Origin: Variovorax boronicumulans
GTDB lineage: Bacteria > Pseudomonadota > Gammaproteobacteria > Burkholderiales > Burkholderiaceae_C
NCBI RefSeq assembly: GCF_007677875.1
Contig: NZ_VEDO01000002.1
Location: 434,001-498,000, forward strand
Direction: 5' to 3'
DNA length: 64,000 bases
Positions 39,913 to 52,683 of the stretch are shown piece after piece. Within the stretch, counting starts at the first letter, position 1. Each line of letters begins with the position of its first letter. The notes beneath the pieces are model-generated. The model was given only the letters and a program-made list of their open reading frames with translations, was not told the origin of the DNA and made no database searches. A program made the position numbers and the translations under genes.

Positions 39913-41643
39913 ATGAAGAATCTACGCATCGGTACCCGCCTGGGCGGCGGTTTCGCGCTCATCCTGGTCGTGATGGCCCTCATCACGGCGGTCGGCCTGT
40001 GGCGCCTGCAGACCGTGGCCCAGGCCACGCAGGCCATGACCCAGCAGCCGCTGGCCATGGAGCGCATGATCAGCGACTGGTACCGCTACGTGTACAGCGG
40101 CGCGCGCCGCACCACAGCCATCGTCAAGAGCACGGACCCCTCGCTCGGCCAGTTCTTTGCCGCGGACGCTGCCAGCAGCACCAAGGAATCGGGCGAGCTG
40201 CAAAAGCGCATCGAGCCGCTGCTGACCAGCCCCGAGGAGCAGGCACTGTGGGCCCAGATCCAGCAGGCGCGCGTGCTCTACCTGTCCTCGCGCGACCAGG
40301 CCGTCAAGGCCAAGACCGATGGACAGGCCGAGGAGGCCGAGCGCCTGCTGACCCAGGTCTACCTGCCGGCCACCGACAAATACACCGACCTGATCCAGAA
40401 GCTGCTGGACCTGCAGCGCGCCAGCATCGACGCCACGGCCGCACGCATCGACGGCATCTACGCACAGAGCCGGCTGCTCATGACCGGGCTGGGCCTGCTC
40501 GGCCTGCTGGCCGGCGGGCTGTTCGCCTGGCGCCTGACCGTGGGCATCACGCGGCCGTTGTCGCAGGCCGTGCGCGTGGCGCGCGCCGTGGCCGCCAGCG
40601 ACCTCACGAGCCGCGTGCACGTGGACTCGCGCGACGAGACCGGCCAGCTGCTGCAGGCGCTGCAGGACATGAACGCCAGCCTGGCGCAGGTGGTGGCCAG
40701 CGTGCGCTCGGGCACCGACAGCATCGCCACGGCCTCCAGCGAGATCGACGCGGGCAACCAGGACCTGTCCTCGCGCACCGAGGAGCAGGCCAGCTCGCTG
40801 CAGCAGACGGCCGCCTCGATGGAGCAGCTGACCAGCACCGTGCGCCAGAACGCCGACAACGCGCGCCAGGCCAACCAGCTGGCGGCGTCGGCGTCCAAGA
40901 CGGCCGTGCAGGGCGGCGAGGTGGTGGCCGGCGTGGTCGGCACCATGGGCGCGATCAACGACAGCAGCCGCAAGATTGCCGACATCATCGGCGTCATCGA
41001 CGGCATCGCCTTCCAGACCAACATCCTCGCGCTCAACGCGGCCGTGGAGGCGGCGCGTGCCGGCGAGCAGGGCCGCGGCTTCGCCGTGGTGGCGGGCGAG
41101 GTGCGGGCCCTGGCGCAGCGTTCGGCCGCCGCGGCCAAGGACGTCAAGCAGCTCATCGGCGACTCGGTGGCCAAGGTCGAGGAAGGCAGTGCCCAGGTGG
41201 CCGAGGCCGGCCGCACCATGGACGCCATCGTGCAGAGCGTGCAGCGCGTGAGCGACCTGGTGGCCGAGATCACGGCCGCCAGCCAGGAGCAAAGCCAGGG
41301 CATCGAGCAGGTGCACCAGGCCGTCTCGCAGATGGACACCGTGACGCAGCAGAACGCTGCGCTGGTCGAAGAGGCTGCCGCCGCCACCGGCGCCCTGAAA
41401 GCCCAGGCCGGCCAGCTGGCGAGCGCCGTCAGCGTGTTCCGCATCGAAGCCGAGCCGGGTCTGCGGCTGGCAGCGGCCCCTGCCGTGCGGGCCATGCCCG
41501 TGCCGGCGAAGCCGGCGCCGCAGGTCCGGCGACCGGCGCAGCCGGCGCCGCTCGCCCGCGCCGCCAAGCCCGCGCGGGCTGCCGCCCCAGCGCGGCAGGC
41601 CGCCGCACTGGCCCAGGGCGGCGACGACTGGGAATCTTTCTGA
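39913..41643 (+). CDS. Methyl-accepting chemotaxis protein
   Basis: A 576-residue chemoreceptor with transmembrane helices at about residues 11–32 and 195–215, a helical periplasmic domain of about 160 residues (Tar-type four-helix bundle), a HAMP domain after [13 protein letters not shown], and a signalling hairpin around [19 protein letters not shown]. The last ~60 residues are an Ala/Pro/Arg-rich linker ending in DDWESF, a possible CheR-binding pentapeptide of the NWETF type. The 205 bases upstream are AT-rich near 39820–39855, a likely promoter site. Confidence 0.93.
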   Translation: MKNLRIGTRLGGGFALILVVMALITAVGLWRLQTVAQATQAMTQQPLAMERMISDWYRYVYSGARRTTAIVKSTDPSLGQFFAADAASSTKESGELQKRIEPLLTSPEEQALWAQIQQARVLYLSSRDQAVKAKTDGQAEEAERLLTQVYLPATDKYTDLIQKLLDLQRASIDATAARIDGIYAQSRLLMTGLGLLGLLAGGLFAWRLTVGITRPLSQAVRVARAVAASDLTSRVHVDSRDETGQLLQALQDMNASLAQVVASVRSGTDSIATASSEIDAGNQDLSSRTEEQASSLQQTAASMEQLTSTVRQNADNARQANQLAASASKTAVQGGEVVAGVVGTMGAINDSSRKIADIIGVIDGIAFQTNILALNAAVEAARAGEQGRGFAVVAGEVRALAQRSAAAAKDVKQLIGDSVAKVEEGSAQVAEAGRTMDAIVQSVQRVSDLVAEITAASQEQSQGIEQVHQAVSQMDTVTQQNAALVEEAAAATGALKAQAGQLASAVSVFRIEAEPGLRLAAAPAVRAMPVPAKPAPQVRRPAQPAPLARAAKPARAAAPARQAAALAQGGDDWESF

Positions 41644-41661
41644 CGTGGGCCGGGCAGGCGC

Positions 41662-42588
41662 TCAGGACCGGGACGCCTGCTCCAGCAGCTTGACCAGCGC
41701 CCACATCGCGCGGTTGACCGGCGTCGCGATGCCCCGCGCGGCCCCGCGCCGCACCACCAGGCCATTCAGGTGGTCGATCTCGGTGGGCTTGCCACGCGCC
41801 AGATCCTGCGCCGTGGAGGAGGTTTGCGTCGGCATGGTCTGGGCGAGGCGCTCGACGGCATCGTGCATGTCGGCAGGCAGCGCGACGCCCTCGGCATGGG
41901 CCACGGCCAGGCATTCGGCCACCAGGTCGGCCATGACCTGTGGCACGCCCGCGCCCTGCACCATGCGGCCGTAGGGCTGCTGGGTGATGGCCGACAGCGC
42001 GTTGTACGCGCAGTTCAGCACGAGCTTGGACCACAGCGCGGCGCGCGCATTGGCAGACACCTCGGTCGGCACGCCGGCCGCGCGCAGCAGCTGCGCCAGT
42101 GCCTCGCTGCGCGGGCCGGGCTCGATGACCAGTTCGCCACGGCCGTGGTGGCGCATGTGGCCGGGCCCGGCCATTTCGGTGGCCACGTAGACCACGGCCG
42201 CCGTCACTTCCTGCGGCAGCACCGTGCGCAGGCGCTCTGCGTTGTCCACGCCGTTCTGCAGGGTCAGCACCAGCGCCTGGGCGGGCAGGTGGTCCAGCAG
42301 CTGGCGGCCCGTGGCCTCGGTGTCGGGCGACTTCACGCTGAAGAGCGCGAGATCGGCGCCCGCCACGGCCGCCGGGTCGGTGCTGGCCTGCACGCGCACG
42401 GTCTCGTCGAAGCCCAGCGTCTGCATGCGCAGGCCCTGGGCGCGGACGGCGTCCACGTGCTGCGGCCGACCGATCAGCGTGACGGCATGGCCGGCGCGGG
42501 CCAGCATGCCGCCGTAATAGCAGCCGACGGCACCGGCGCCGACGACGGCGACCTGCATGCGGGAGGGAAGCGAGGCGGTCTGGGGCAT
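41662..42588 (-). CDS. panE: 2-dehydropantoate 2-reductase
   Basis: A 308-residue NADPH-dependent ketopantoate reductase of pantothenate synthesis, or a member of its broad family. The Rossmann motif is VVGAGAVGCYYGG; LTLQNGVDNAERL, the ALWSKLVLNCAYNALSAI helix with its catalytic Lys, and the GKPTEIDHLNG block are conserved. The start at 42588 gives a 10-residue leader; MQVAVVG at 42558 is the alternative. It is divergent from the YceI-like gene. Confidence 0.88.
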   Translation of the reverse strand: MPQTASLPSRMQVAVVGAGAVGCYYGGMLARAGHAVTLIGRPQHVDAVRAQGLRMQTLGFDETVRVQASTDPAAVAGADLALFSVKSPDTEATGRQLLDHLPAQALVLTLQNGVDNAERLRTVLPQEVTAAVVYVATEMAGPGHMRHHGRGELVIEPGPRSEALAQLLRAAGVPTEVSANARAALWSKLVLNCAYNALSAITQQPYGRMVQGAGVPQVMADLVAECLAVAHAEGVALPADMHDAVERLAQTMPTQTSSTAQDLARGKPTEIDHLNGLVVRRGAARGIATPVNRAMWALVKLLEQASRS

Positions 42589-42648
42589 GGGGCGGTGCTC
42601 GAAATGGGGGGAGCCGCATTGTGGCGGTCCCGCCTACACTCGCGCCCC

Positions 42649-43314
42649 ATGTCCATCGCCCGCCGTCTTCCGCTCCATTCCGCCTGCCTGGCCGCGGCGC
42701 TGCTGCTGTCAGGGCCCCTCCATGCGCAATCGCCCGGCCCAGGCGCGGCACCCGAGATGGCGGCGCGGCCCGCGGGGCCGCCCCAGCCTGGCGGCCGTTA
42801 CGTGGTGGACCCGACCCACACCTTCGTGCTGTACGAGATGGGCCACTACGGCACCAGCACCAACCGGGGGCGCTTCGGCACGCGCGACGGCCAGGTGCAG
42901 GTCGATGCCAGCGGCCAGGTGGCGCGCGTGGACGTCGTCTTCGACATGGCCAGCATCAACACCGGCGTGGACCTGCTCAACCGCCACGTGCAAAGCAGCG
43001 ACTTCCTGAACGTGGCCGACTTCCCGACCGGGCGCTACCAGGCCGAGGACGTGCGCATCGAAGGGGGCCGCGTGCAGGCGCTGCGCGGGCGGCTCACGCT
43101 GCTGGGGCAGACCCATCCTGTCGATCTGCGCGCCCTGCGCTTCAACTGCTATGTGAGCCCGCTGCACGGGCGCCAGGTGTGCGGCGGCGACTTCGAGGCC
43201 GAGATCCTGCGCAGCCAGTGGGGCATCAACTGGGGCCTGCAGTTCGGCTTCGAGGACCGCGTGCGGCTGCTGGTGCAGGTCGAGGCGGTGCTGGTGCCGC
43301 CGGCCGCACGCTGA
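42649..43314 (+). CDS. YceI family periplasmic protein
   Basis: A 221-residue exported lipocalin-like protein. A signal peptide ends near GPLHAQ (residue 27). The domain starts with GGRYVVDPTHTFVLYEMGHYG, the family's usual opening, and continues with DVVFDMASINTGVDLLNRHVQS. YceI proteins bind long-chain isoprenoid or fatty ligands. The Ala/Pro-rich segment after the signal is likely a linker. Two cysteines near residues 167 and 178 could pair. Confidence 0.88.
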   Translation: MSIARRLPLHSACLAAALLLSGPLHAQSPGPGAAPEMAARPAGPPQPGGRYVVDPTHTFVLYEMGHYGTSTNRGRFGTRDGQVQVDASGQVARVDVVFDMASINTGVDLLNRHVQSSDFLNVADFPTGRYQAEDVRIEGGRVQALRGRLTLLGQTHPVDLRALRFNCYVSPLHGRQVCGGDFEAEILRSQWGINWGLQFGFEDRVRLLVQVEAVLVPPAAR

Positions 43315-43320
43315 CAGGCG

Positions 43321-44922
43321 CTAGAGCATCTGCTCGGGCGTGAACGGCGCCACGAGTTCCAGCAGCAGCCGGTCCCACCAGCTCGCGTCGGGTTCGGTGT
43401 ACAGCACGGTGGGCGCGCCGTCGTCCTCGCCATGCCACTCCAGTGCGCCACCCGCGCCGGCCTGCACGCGCCAGACCCCTTGCTCGCGCAGCACCTCGGC
43501 CAGCCGCAGCATCTGGGCGGCCAGCGGGCGGCTGCGGATGAACAGACCGATCTCGGTGTTGTGCAGTTCCGAGCGCGGGTCGAAGTTCAGCGAGCCCACG
43601 AACAGAAGTTCGCCGTCGAGCACCGCGGTCTTCGTGTGCAACCGCCCCACGGCCGCGCCGAACAGCGGCAGCCGGGGGCTGCCGGCCACGCGCCGGCTAC
43701 TGACCTCGTCGATCTCCACGCCCAACGCCACGAGTTCGGCCCGGTAGCGCCGGTAGGCCGTGTGCACGAAGGGCTCGTCGCTGGCCGCCAGCGAATTGGT
43801 GATGAGCTGCACGGTGGCGCCGCGTGCGCGGGCCTCGCGCAGCACCTGCAGACCGTACGCGCCGGGCACCAGGTAGGGCGAGCACAGCAGCACGCTGCGG
43901 CGCGCGCGGCGGATGCTTTCCACCAGGTTGTAGCGCACGCTGTCCACGTCCTGCAGCGGCACGCCGCCGTACTGGGCCTGGTAGCCGATGGCGCGTTCGG
44001 GCGTGTCGGCATAGGCCTGGGCCGGGGCCCAGATGAGGCTGAGCCGGCCCGCCTGCAGCTCCTGCGACACCGGGGCGTAGCCCAGCATGTCGTTGGGCGG
44101 CGGCGCGCGCGGCGCGGGGGCGTGGGTGGCACCGGTCAGGGCTTCGAAGCGGGCCTGGCGGCTGGTGGCGTCGCCGTCGGATGGCACGAGTCGCGCCAGC
44201 GGCACCACGTGCGGGCTGTTCCAGTAGCGGTCGAACAGTTCGCCCAAGCGCGGCAGCAGCGCGCCGGCCACCAGCACGTCCAGGTCGAGGAAGTTCTCGC
44301 CCGCGGTCTGGAAGAAGTAGCGCCCGCCGATGTTGCGGCCTCCGGCCACGGCCAGCGCGCCATCGGCCACCAGCAGCTTGTTGTGCATGCGGCGCTGCAG
44401 CCGGTCGAACTGCCACAGCGAGGCGGCGAAGCGCAGCGCCACCTTGGGGCTGCGCAGCGGGATCGGGTTGTACAGCCGCAGCTCCAGGTTGGGCGTGGCC
44501 GCCAGCGCGTCGAGCAGGGCGCCGTCGCCGCCCGTGTACAGGTCGTCCAGCAGCAGGCGCACGCGCACGCCGCGCTGGGCCGCGTCGCGCAGTGCACGCA
44601 GGAAGAAGAGGCCGGTGGCGTCGGTCTCCAGGTGGTAGTACTGCACGTCCAGCGTGTGGCGGGCGCGGGCGATCAGCGCCAGCCGGGCGTCCAGCCCGTA
44701 GTCGCCGCTGGGGATCAGGCGAAAGCCGCTGAGTTCGGCATCGGGCTGGGTGGCGCGCGCGGTGCGCGTCAGCGGAGCGTCCGCCACCGCGGGACGCGCC
44801 TGCGCGGGCGCGCCGGCCAGGTCGGGCGGCAGGCTGGCGCAACCTGCCAGAAGCAGGAGCAGCAGCAGCCAGGGCATCCAGCGGGTCAGGGCGGCGGCAC
44901 GGCTGGTCGGGGATGGAGGCAT
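43321..44922 (-). CDS. Phospholipase D family lipoprotein (cardiolipin synthase-like)
   Basis: A 533-residue protein with a lipobox (LLAGC, Cys28), so probably a membrane lipoprotein. Two HKD motifs are complete: HNKLLVAD (His180) and HTKTAVLD (His429), the second followed by GSLNFDPRS. The family includes ClsC-type cardiolipin synthases and nucleases; the two-HKD length and lipoprotein signal favour a phospholipid transferase role in the periplasm. It converges with the YceI gene, 6 bases apart. Confidence 0.88.
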   Translation of the reverse strand: MPPSPTSRAAALTRWMPWLLLLLLLAGCASLPPDLAGAPAQARPAVADAPLTRTARATQPDAELSGFRLIPSGDYGLDARLALIARARHTLDVQYYHLETDATGLFFLRALRDAAQRGVRVRLLLDDLYTGGDGALLDALAATPNLELRLYNPIPLRSPKVALRFAASLWQFDRLQRRMHNKLLVADGALAVAGGRNIGGRYFFQTAGENFLDLDVLVAGALLPRLGELFDRYWNSPHVVPLARLVPSDGDATSRQARFEALTGATHAPAPRAPPPNDMLGYAPVSQELQAGRLSLIWAPAQAYADTPERAIGYQAQYGGVPLQDVDSVRYNLVESIRRARRSVLLCSPYLVPGAYGLQVLREARARGATVQLITNSLAASDEPFVHTAYRRYRAELVALGVEIDEVSSRRVAGSPRLPLFGAAVGRLHTKTAVLDGELLFVGSLNFDPRSELHNTEIGLFIRSRPLAAQMLRLAEVLREQGVWRVQAGAGGALEWHGEDDGAPTVLYTEPDASWWDRLLLELVAPFTPEQML

Positions 44923-45397
44923 GGCGCAGGGGGCATGGGGCGGTGCCTTAGTGTGCCAACTTCGACCTGGGCAACAAAACGCCGTTCGGCGCGGCCCAGC
45001 ATGCGGTCGATTGCCGCCATCTGCCCGGCCGGTTCACCGCTGGGCCGGGGCCGGTCCTGGCTGTCGTCAGGCGCGCCGGGATGTCTCCTGGTCCTGAAGT
45101 CGCCGGCGTGAGATCTGCTGGAGCCGATCACCAGCGTTCATGGCACCACGGGCAACGCTGGCGAAGAGGGCGATGGCACAAAGGGAGAGGATGGTCATGG
45201 GGCCTCGCGGATGGCTTGAAAACGAATCTGGACTGGGTCGCCGACGTCTGGCAGGCCTGGACGAGCGATGGCCAGATTGTTCTGCGCGGGCGCGGCGCAA
45301 TGTGGCGAAACTGCGTGTAAACGCCGCTGTCCGCGTCACAGTTCCTCCACAATCCTGCCGCACGGCGCGGCCTCGTTTGCCGCGGCGGCCACCGCCT
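44923..45397. other. 475-base intergenic region between the PLD and Pat-type genes
   Basis: Both flanking genes read leftward. Just after the Pat-type stop there is a short GCCGC/GCGGC hairpin (45357–45371) that may act as a terminator. Next comes GTTTACACGCAGTTTCGCC on the minus strand (about 45305–45325), mildly AT-rich, then a possible 43-residue frame (annotated separately) and the presumed promoter zone for the lipoprotein gene. No RNA gene was recognised. Confidence 0.45.
45067..45199 (-). CDS. Possible 43-residue small membrane or secreted peptide
   Basis: The frame starts MTILSLCAIALFASVARG, a hydrophobic segment like a signal or membrane anchor, and ends with a polar, Arg-rich tail (ISRRRLQDQETSRRA). 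Codons are mostly G/C-ending like real genes nearby, and it is the only coding-like segment in a 475-base gap. The ribosome site is weak (GCGAGG) and no family is recognised. Chance remains a serious alternative. Confidence 0.35.
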
Positions 45398-48088
45398 CTA
45401 CAGCGCGTGTGTCACGAGCCGGAAGTCCGGGTCCTCCGGAAACGGCTTGATCGCGAACCCGAGCGCGCGCATGAGCTTGAGCATGTTGGGATTGACCGAC
45501 AGCACCAGGCCCTGGATCTCCGACAGGCCTTTGTCACGCGCCACCTGCATGATGGCGTCCATGAGCCGCGAGCCGATGCCCTTGCCGGCCATGTCGTCGG
45601 CCACCACGAGCGAGAACTCGCAGCTGGTCTGGTCCGGGTTGGTGACGTAGCGCGAGACGCCGACCACGCGCTCGGTCTCGACGATGGAGCCATCGGTGGC
45701 CGCGCTGCGCTGCTTCATGACGGCCACCAGCGCCATCTCGCGGTCATAGTCGATGAGCGCGAAGCGCGCCAGCATGGACGGCGGCAGCTGCGTCATCGAG
45801 GAGACATAGCGGAAGTAGCGGCTCTCGGGCGACAGTGCCTGCACGAAGGTCTGCAGCATCTGGGCGTCGCCGGGGTAGATCGGCCGGATCGTGTACTCGC
45901 CGCCGCCGCGCAGCGGCAGCTGTTGTTCGTAGCGCGCCGGGTAGGGCAGGATGGCCAGGTGGTCGTAGCTGCCGCCGGCCTGGCCCAGGCTCTGCGGTGC
46001 GTGGTCCACGACGATGCGCGCGTCCACCGCCACCACGCCGTTCTCGTCGACGATGAGCGGGTTGATGTCCATCTCGCGCAGCTGCGGCAGTTCGCAGACC
46101 ATCTCGGACACACGCAGCAGCACGCGCTCGAGCGCCTCCATGTCCACGGGCGCCGCGCCGCGCCACTCGGCCAGCGTCTCGGCCACGCGCGCGCGCTCGA
46201 TCAGCCGGCGCGCGAGGAACTGGTTCAGCGGCGGCAGCTCCATGGCGCGGTCGCGGATCAGCTCGATCATGGTGCCGCCTGCGCCGAAGACGATGACCGG
46301 GCCGAACGGCTCGTCCGTGACCATGCCGATGCAGATCTCGCGGCCGCGCTGGGCGCGCGCCATCTTCTGCACCGTCACGCCGTGGATGGTCGCGCCGGGC
46401 TGCAGGCGTGCCACGCGTTCGACCATGTCCTGGTAGCTGTCGCGAACGGCCGCGCCGCTCATGATGTTGAGGGCCACGCCCTGCACGTCGCTCTTGTGCG
46501 TGATGTCCGGCGAATCGATCTTGAGCGCGACCGGAAAGCCCAGCTGGGTGGCGATCATCATGGCTTCGGTGGCGTTGCGGGCCAGCGTGGTCTGCGTGAC
46601 CGGGATGTGGAAGGCCGACAGCAGTGTCTTGCTCTCCATCTCGGTCAGCACCTTGCGGCGTTCGGCCAGCACGCTTTCGATGACCAGGCGCGCGGCCTCG
46701 ATGTCGGGTTTGGCCAGGGTGGACAGCGGCGCCGGCGTCTGCTGCAGCAGCTGCTGGTTCTGGTAGAACGAGGCGATGTTGCCGAAGGCGCCGACCGCGG
46801 CCTCGGGCGTGCGGAAGTTCGGGACCGCGGCCGCATTGAGGGCCTGGCGCGCCGCGCCGACCGAGGCGTCGCCCATCCAGCAGGCCAGCAGCGGCTTGGA
46901 CATGCCCGGCTTGGCCGCCGCCAGGGCCTGGGCCACGTCGTCGGCCGGGCCACCGGGCTTGGCCGAGTAGATGGCCAGCACGCCGTCGACCTGGCGGTCG
47001 CGTGCGGCGGCCTCCACGGCCGCGCGGTACTGCGCGGCGTCGGCGTCTTCCGAGAGGTCGACGAGTTCGGCCAGCGAGGCATGGGCCGGCAGCTGCGGCG
47101 CAAGCGCCGCGATCGTCGCATCGGACAGCCGGCCCAGGGCCAGGCCGATTTCGTTGGCCCAGTCGGCCGCCAGCACACCGGGGCCGCCGCCGTTGGTGAC
47201 CACGGCCAGGCGCCGGCCCACGGGCCGGTAGCGCGATGCCAGGCATTTGGCGGCCGAGAACAGCTCGACGAAAGAGCGCACGCGCACGGCGCCGGCGCGA
47301 CGCAGCGCGGCGTCGAAGACCTCATCGGCGCCGACGATGGCACCGCTGTGGGTCTGCGCCGCGGCGTTGCCAGCGGGCCGCCGGCCGGCCTTGAGCACCA
47401 GCACGGGCTTGGCGTTGGCGGCCGAGCGCAGCGCGCTCATGAAGCGGCGCGCACACAGGATGCCCTCCAGGTACAGGATGATGCTGTGCGTGGCCGGGTC
47501 GTGGGCCATGAAGTCCAGCGCCTGGGCGATGTCCACGCCGGGATGGGGGCCCAGCGCCACCACCGAGGAAAACCCCACGGCATTGCTGCGCGCCCAGTCC
47601 AGCATGGCGGCCGTCAGTGCGCCCGATTGCGCGATGAGGCCCAGCGGCCCCGGCGCGGCCAGCGCGCCCAGGGCCGAGGCGTTCAGCCCCAGCGCGGGGC
47701 GCTGCAGTCCCAGGCCGTTGGGGCCCATCAGATGAAAGCCCTCACGCTGCGCGATGCGCTGCAGCTCCGCCGCCAGGTCGGCATCGATGCCGCTGCCCAG
47801 CACCAGCGCCGCGCGGCAGGCGATGCGGCCGACCAGGTCCAGCGCCTGCGCGATCTGGTCTGGCGGCAGCGCGATGACGGCCAGATCGGCGCGGGCCTGG
47901 GCCAGGTCGGCCAGCGTGCCGCTGGCGCGCACGTCCAGGAAGGTGAGCGTTCCCTGAAAGCGCTGCGCGCGCAGGGCCTGGTGCAACTGGCGCGCCTCGC
48001 GCGTGAGGGTGTCGGGCGCCTCGGGGTCGCCGGCCAGCACGACGACGTCCTGCGGTGCGAAGAGCGGGGTCAGGTAGTGCTTGTCCAT
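45398..48088 (-). CDS. Acyl-CoA synthetase (NDP-forming)-like / GNAT acetyltransferase fusion (Pat type)
   Basis: An 896-residue protein with the full Pat/YfiQ architecture: CoA-binding and succinyl-CoA-ligase-like domains (about residues 1–460), an ATP-grasp-like domain (about 490–710, LPVTQTTLARNATEAM region) and a C-terminal GNAT domain (about 730–896) with the acetyl-CoA loop DDMAGKGIGSRLM. Pat enzymes acetylate protein lysines, for example in acetyl-CoA synthetase, to tune acyl-CoA metabolism. It is divergent from cobQ with a 41-base spacer. Confidence 0.92.
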   Translation of the reverse strand: MDKHYLTPLFAPQDVVVLAGDPEAPDTLTREARQLHQALRAQRFQGTLTFLDVRASGTLADLAQARADLAVIALPPDQIAQALDLVGRIACRAALVLGSGIDADLAAELQRIAQREGFHLMGPNGLGLQRPALGLNASALGALAAPGPLGLIAQSGALTAAMLDWARSNAVGFSSVVALGPHPGVDIAQALDFMAHDPATHSIILYLEGILCARRFMSALRSAANAKPVLVLKAGRRPAGNAAAQTHSGAIVGADEVFDAALRRAGAVRVRSFVELFSAAKCLASRYRPVGRRLAVVTNGGGPGVLAADWANEIGLALGRLSDATIAALAPQLPAHASLAELVDLSEDADAAQYRAAVEAAARDRQVDGVLAIYSAKPGGPADDVAQALAAAKPGMSKPLLACWMGDASVGAARQALNAAAVPNFRTPEAAVGAFGNIASFYQNQQLLQQTPAPLSTLAKPDIEAARLVIESVLAERRKVLTEMESKTLLSAFHIPVTQTTLARNATEAMMIATQLGFPVALKIDSPDITHKSDVQGVALNIMSGAAVRDSYQDMVERVARLQPGATIHGVTVQKMARAQRGREICIGMVTDEPFGPVIVFGAGGTMIELIRDRAMELPPLNQFLARRLIERARVAETLAEWRGAAPVDMEALERVLLRVSEMVCELPQLREMDINPLIVDENGVVAVDARIVVDHAPQSLGQAGGSYDHLAILPYPARYEQQLPLRGGGEYTIRPIYPGDAQMLQTFVQALSPESRYFRYVSSMTQLPPSMLARFALIDYDREMALVAVMKQRSAATDGSIVETERVVGVSRYVTNPDQTSCEFSLVVADDMAGKGIGSRLMDAIMQVARDKGLSEIQGLVLSVNPNMLKLMRALGFAIKPFPEDPDFRLVTHAL

Positions 48089-48129
48089 GGTGGATCGATT
48101 GTGAACGGCGCGGACGCGAGAATCCCTTG

Positions 48130-49608
48130 ATGCAAAGCAAGCGGAACAAGGGGCTGGCGCGCTGCGTCATGGTGCTGGGCACGACCAGCGGCGCCGGCAA
48201 GAGCTGGCTCGCCACGGCGCTGTGCCGCTGGTATGCGCGCCAGGGCCTGAAGGTGGCGCCGTTCAAGGCCCAGAACATGAGCAACAACGCGCGCGTGGTG
48301 GAGGGCGGCGAGATTGGCAGCGCGCAGTACTTCCAGGCCCTGGCCGCGAATGCCGTGCCGGAAGTGCGCATGAACCCGCTGCTGCTCAAGCCCGAGCGCG
48401 ACACGCACAGCCAGGTCGTGCTGCTGGGCCGCGTCGACGCCGAGCTGACGGGCATGCCCTGGCGCGGGCGCAGCGCCAAGGTCTGGCCGCAGGTCGCCCA
48501 GGCGCTGGACGCGCTGCGTGCGGAGAACGACGTGGTGGTCATCGAGGGCGCGGGCTCGCCGGCCGAGATCAACCTGGCGGACAGCGACATCGTCAACATG
48601 CGCGTGGCCGAGCATGCCGGCGCGCGCTGCCTGCTCGTGACCGACATCGACCGCGGCGGCGCCTTCGCCCATCTGTACGGCACCTGGGCGCTGCTGCCGC
48701 CGGCCCAGCGTGCGCTGATCCACGGCTTCGTGCTCAACAAGTTCCGCGGCGACGCGGCCCTGCTCGCACCCGCACCGCAGATGCTGGAGCAGATGACCGG
48801 CGTGCCGACGGTGGCCACGCTGCCGATGTGGTGGCAGCACGGCCTGCCCGAGGAGGACGGCGTGTTCGACGACCGCAGCACGGCGGCCGGCCAGGTCCGG
48901 CGCACGGTGGCCGTCATCGCCTACCCGCGAATCAGCAACCTGGACGAATTCCAGCCACTCAAGAACGTGGTCGGGCTGCGCCTGGTGTGGGTGCGCTCGC
49001 CGGCGCAGTTGGCCGGGTTGTCGGTGGCGACCGACTGGATCGTCTTGCCCGGCTCCAAGCACACCAGCAGCGACCTCACCTGGCTGCGTGCGCAGGGCCT
49101 GGACGCCGCCATCGCGGCCCACGCCGGGGCGGGGGGCGCGGTGCTGGGCATCTGCGGCGGGCTGCAGATGCTGGGCGAGGCGCTGGTCGACCCGCACGGC
49201 ATCGACGGCAACGCGCCCGGCCTGGGCCTGCTGCCGCTGGTCACGCAGTTCGCGCCCGACAAGACGGTGCGTGCCACGCGCACGCGCTTCGGCACCGTGC
49301 AGGGGCCCTGGCAGGCGCTGTCCGGACTGGCGGTGCAGGGCTACGAGATCCACCACGGCCAGACCGCCGCCCATGCGGCCATGGCGCGCGACGGCGACCT
49401 GGCAACGGCCGTGCTGCCCGGGGGGCTGGGCTGGCAAGGCGGCCAGGGCGTTCTGGGGTTGTACCTGCATGGCTTGTTCGAGGATCCGGGCGTGATGCAG
49501 GCGCTGTTCGGCGCGGCCGGCAAGACCTTGGATGAGGTGTTCGACGGGCTGGCGGACTTTCTGGATGTCCATACGGGCGGCGCTGTCCTACATCAACTGA
49601 TGCACTGA
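48130..49608 (+). CDS. cobQ: Cobyric acid synthase
   Basis: A 492-residue glutamine-dependent enzyme (CobQ/CbiP) that amidates four side chains of adenosylcobyrinate a,c-diamide. MVLGTTSGAGKSWLATALCRWY is the nucleotide-binding start, KAQNMSNNARVV and LLKPERDTHSQVV follow, and the amidotransferase nucleophile is Cys342 in GICGGLQMLG with His in YEIHHGQT. It is separate from the main cobalamin operon, and no second riboswitch fits in the 41 bases before it. Confidence 0.96.
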   Translation: MQSKRNKGLARCVMVLGTTSGAGKSWLATALCRWYARQGLKVAPFKAQNMSNNARVVEGGEIGSAQYFQALAANAVPEVRMNPLLLKPERDTHSQVVLLGRVDAELTGMPWRGRSAKVWPQVAQALDALRAENDVVVIEGAGSPAEINLADSDIVNMRVAEHAGARCLLVTDIDRGGAFAHLYGTWALLPPAQRALIHGFVLNKFRGDAALLAPAPQMLEQMTGVPTVATLPMWWQHGLPEEDGVFDDRSTAAGQVRRTVAVIAYPRISNLDEFQPLKNVVGLRLVWVRSPAQLAGLSVATDWIVLPGSKHTSSDLTWLRAQGLDAAIAAHAGAGGAVLGICGGLQMLGEALVDPHGIDGNAPGLGLLPLVTQFAPDKTVRATRTRFGTVQGPWQALSGLAVQGYEIHHGQTAAHAAMARDGDLATAVLPGGLGWQGGQGVLGLYLHGLFEDPGVMQALFGAAGKTLDEVFDGLADFLDVHTGGAVLHQLMH

Positions 49609-49632
49609 TACTGCAACAATTCGGTACACTTT

Positions 49633-49653
49633 GCCGCTCATAAACCGAGCGGC
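49633..49653 (+). terminator. Hairpin between cobQ and the MHYT kinase
   Basis: GCCGCTC and GAGCGGC form a perfect 7-bp stem with an ATAAACC loop, followed by TGAATTTTG. It sits 24 bases after the cobQ stop and 6 bases before the kinase's TTG start. It may be a terminator for cobQ or a structure limiting initiation of the kinase; the sequence does not decide. Confidence 0.5.
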
Positions 49654-49659
49654 TGAATT

Positions 49660-52677
<3,018 letters not shown>

Positions 52678-52683
52678 GGGCCG

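Noticed and set aside
48089-48129. A second cobalamin riboswitch before cobQ
   Set aside because: The 41-base gap is too short for the aptamer and has no B12-box sequence.
45140-48130. A 996-codon plus-strand frame opposite the Pat-type gene
   Set aside because: The Pat-type protein shows its full domain order; the opposite frame is His/Arg/Gly-rich shadow sequence.
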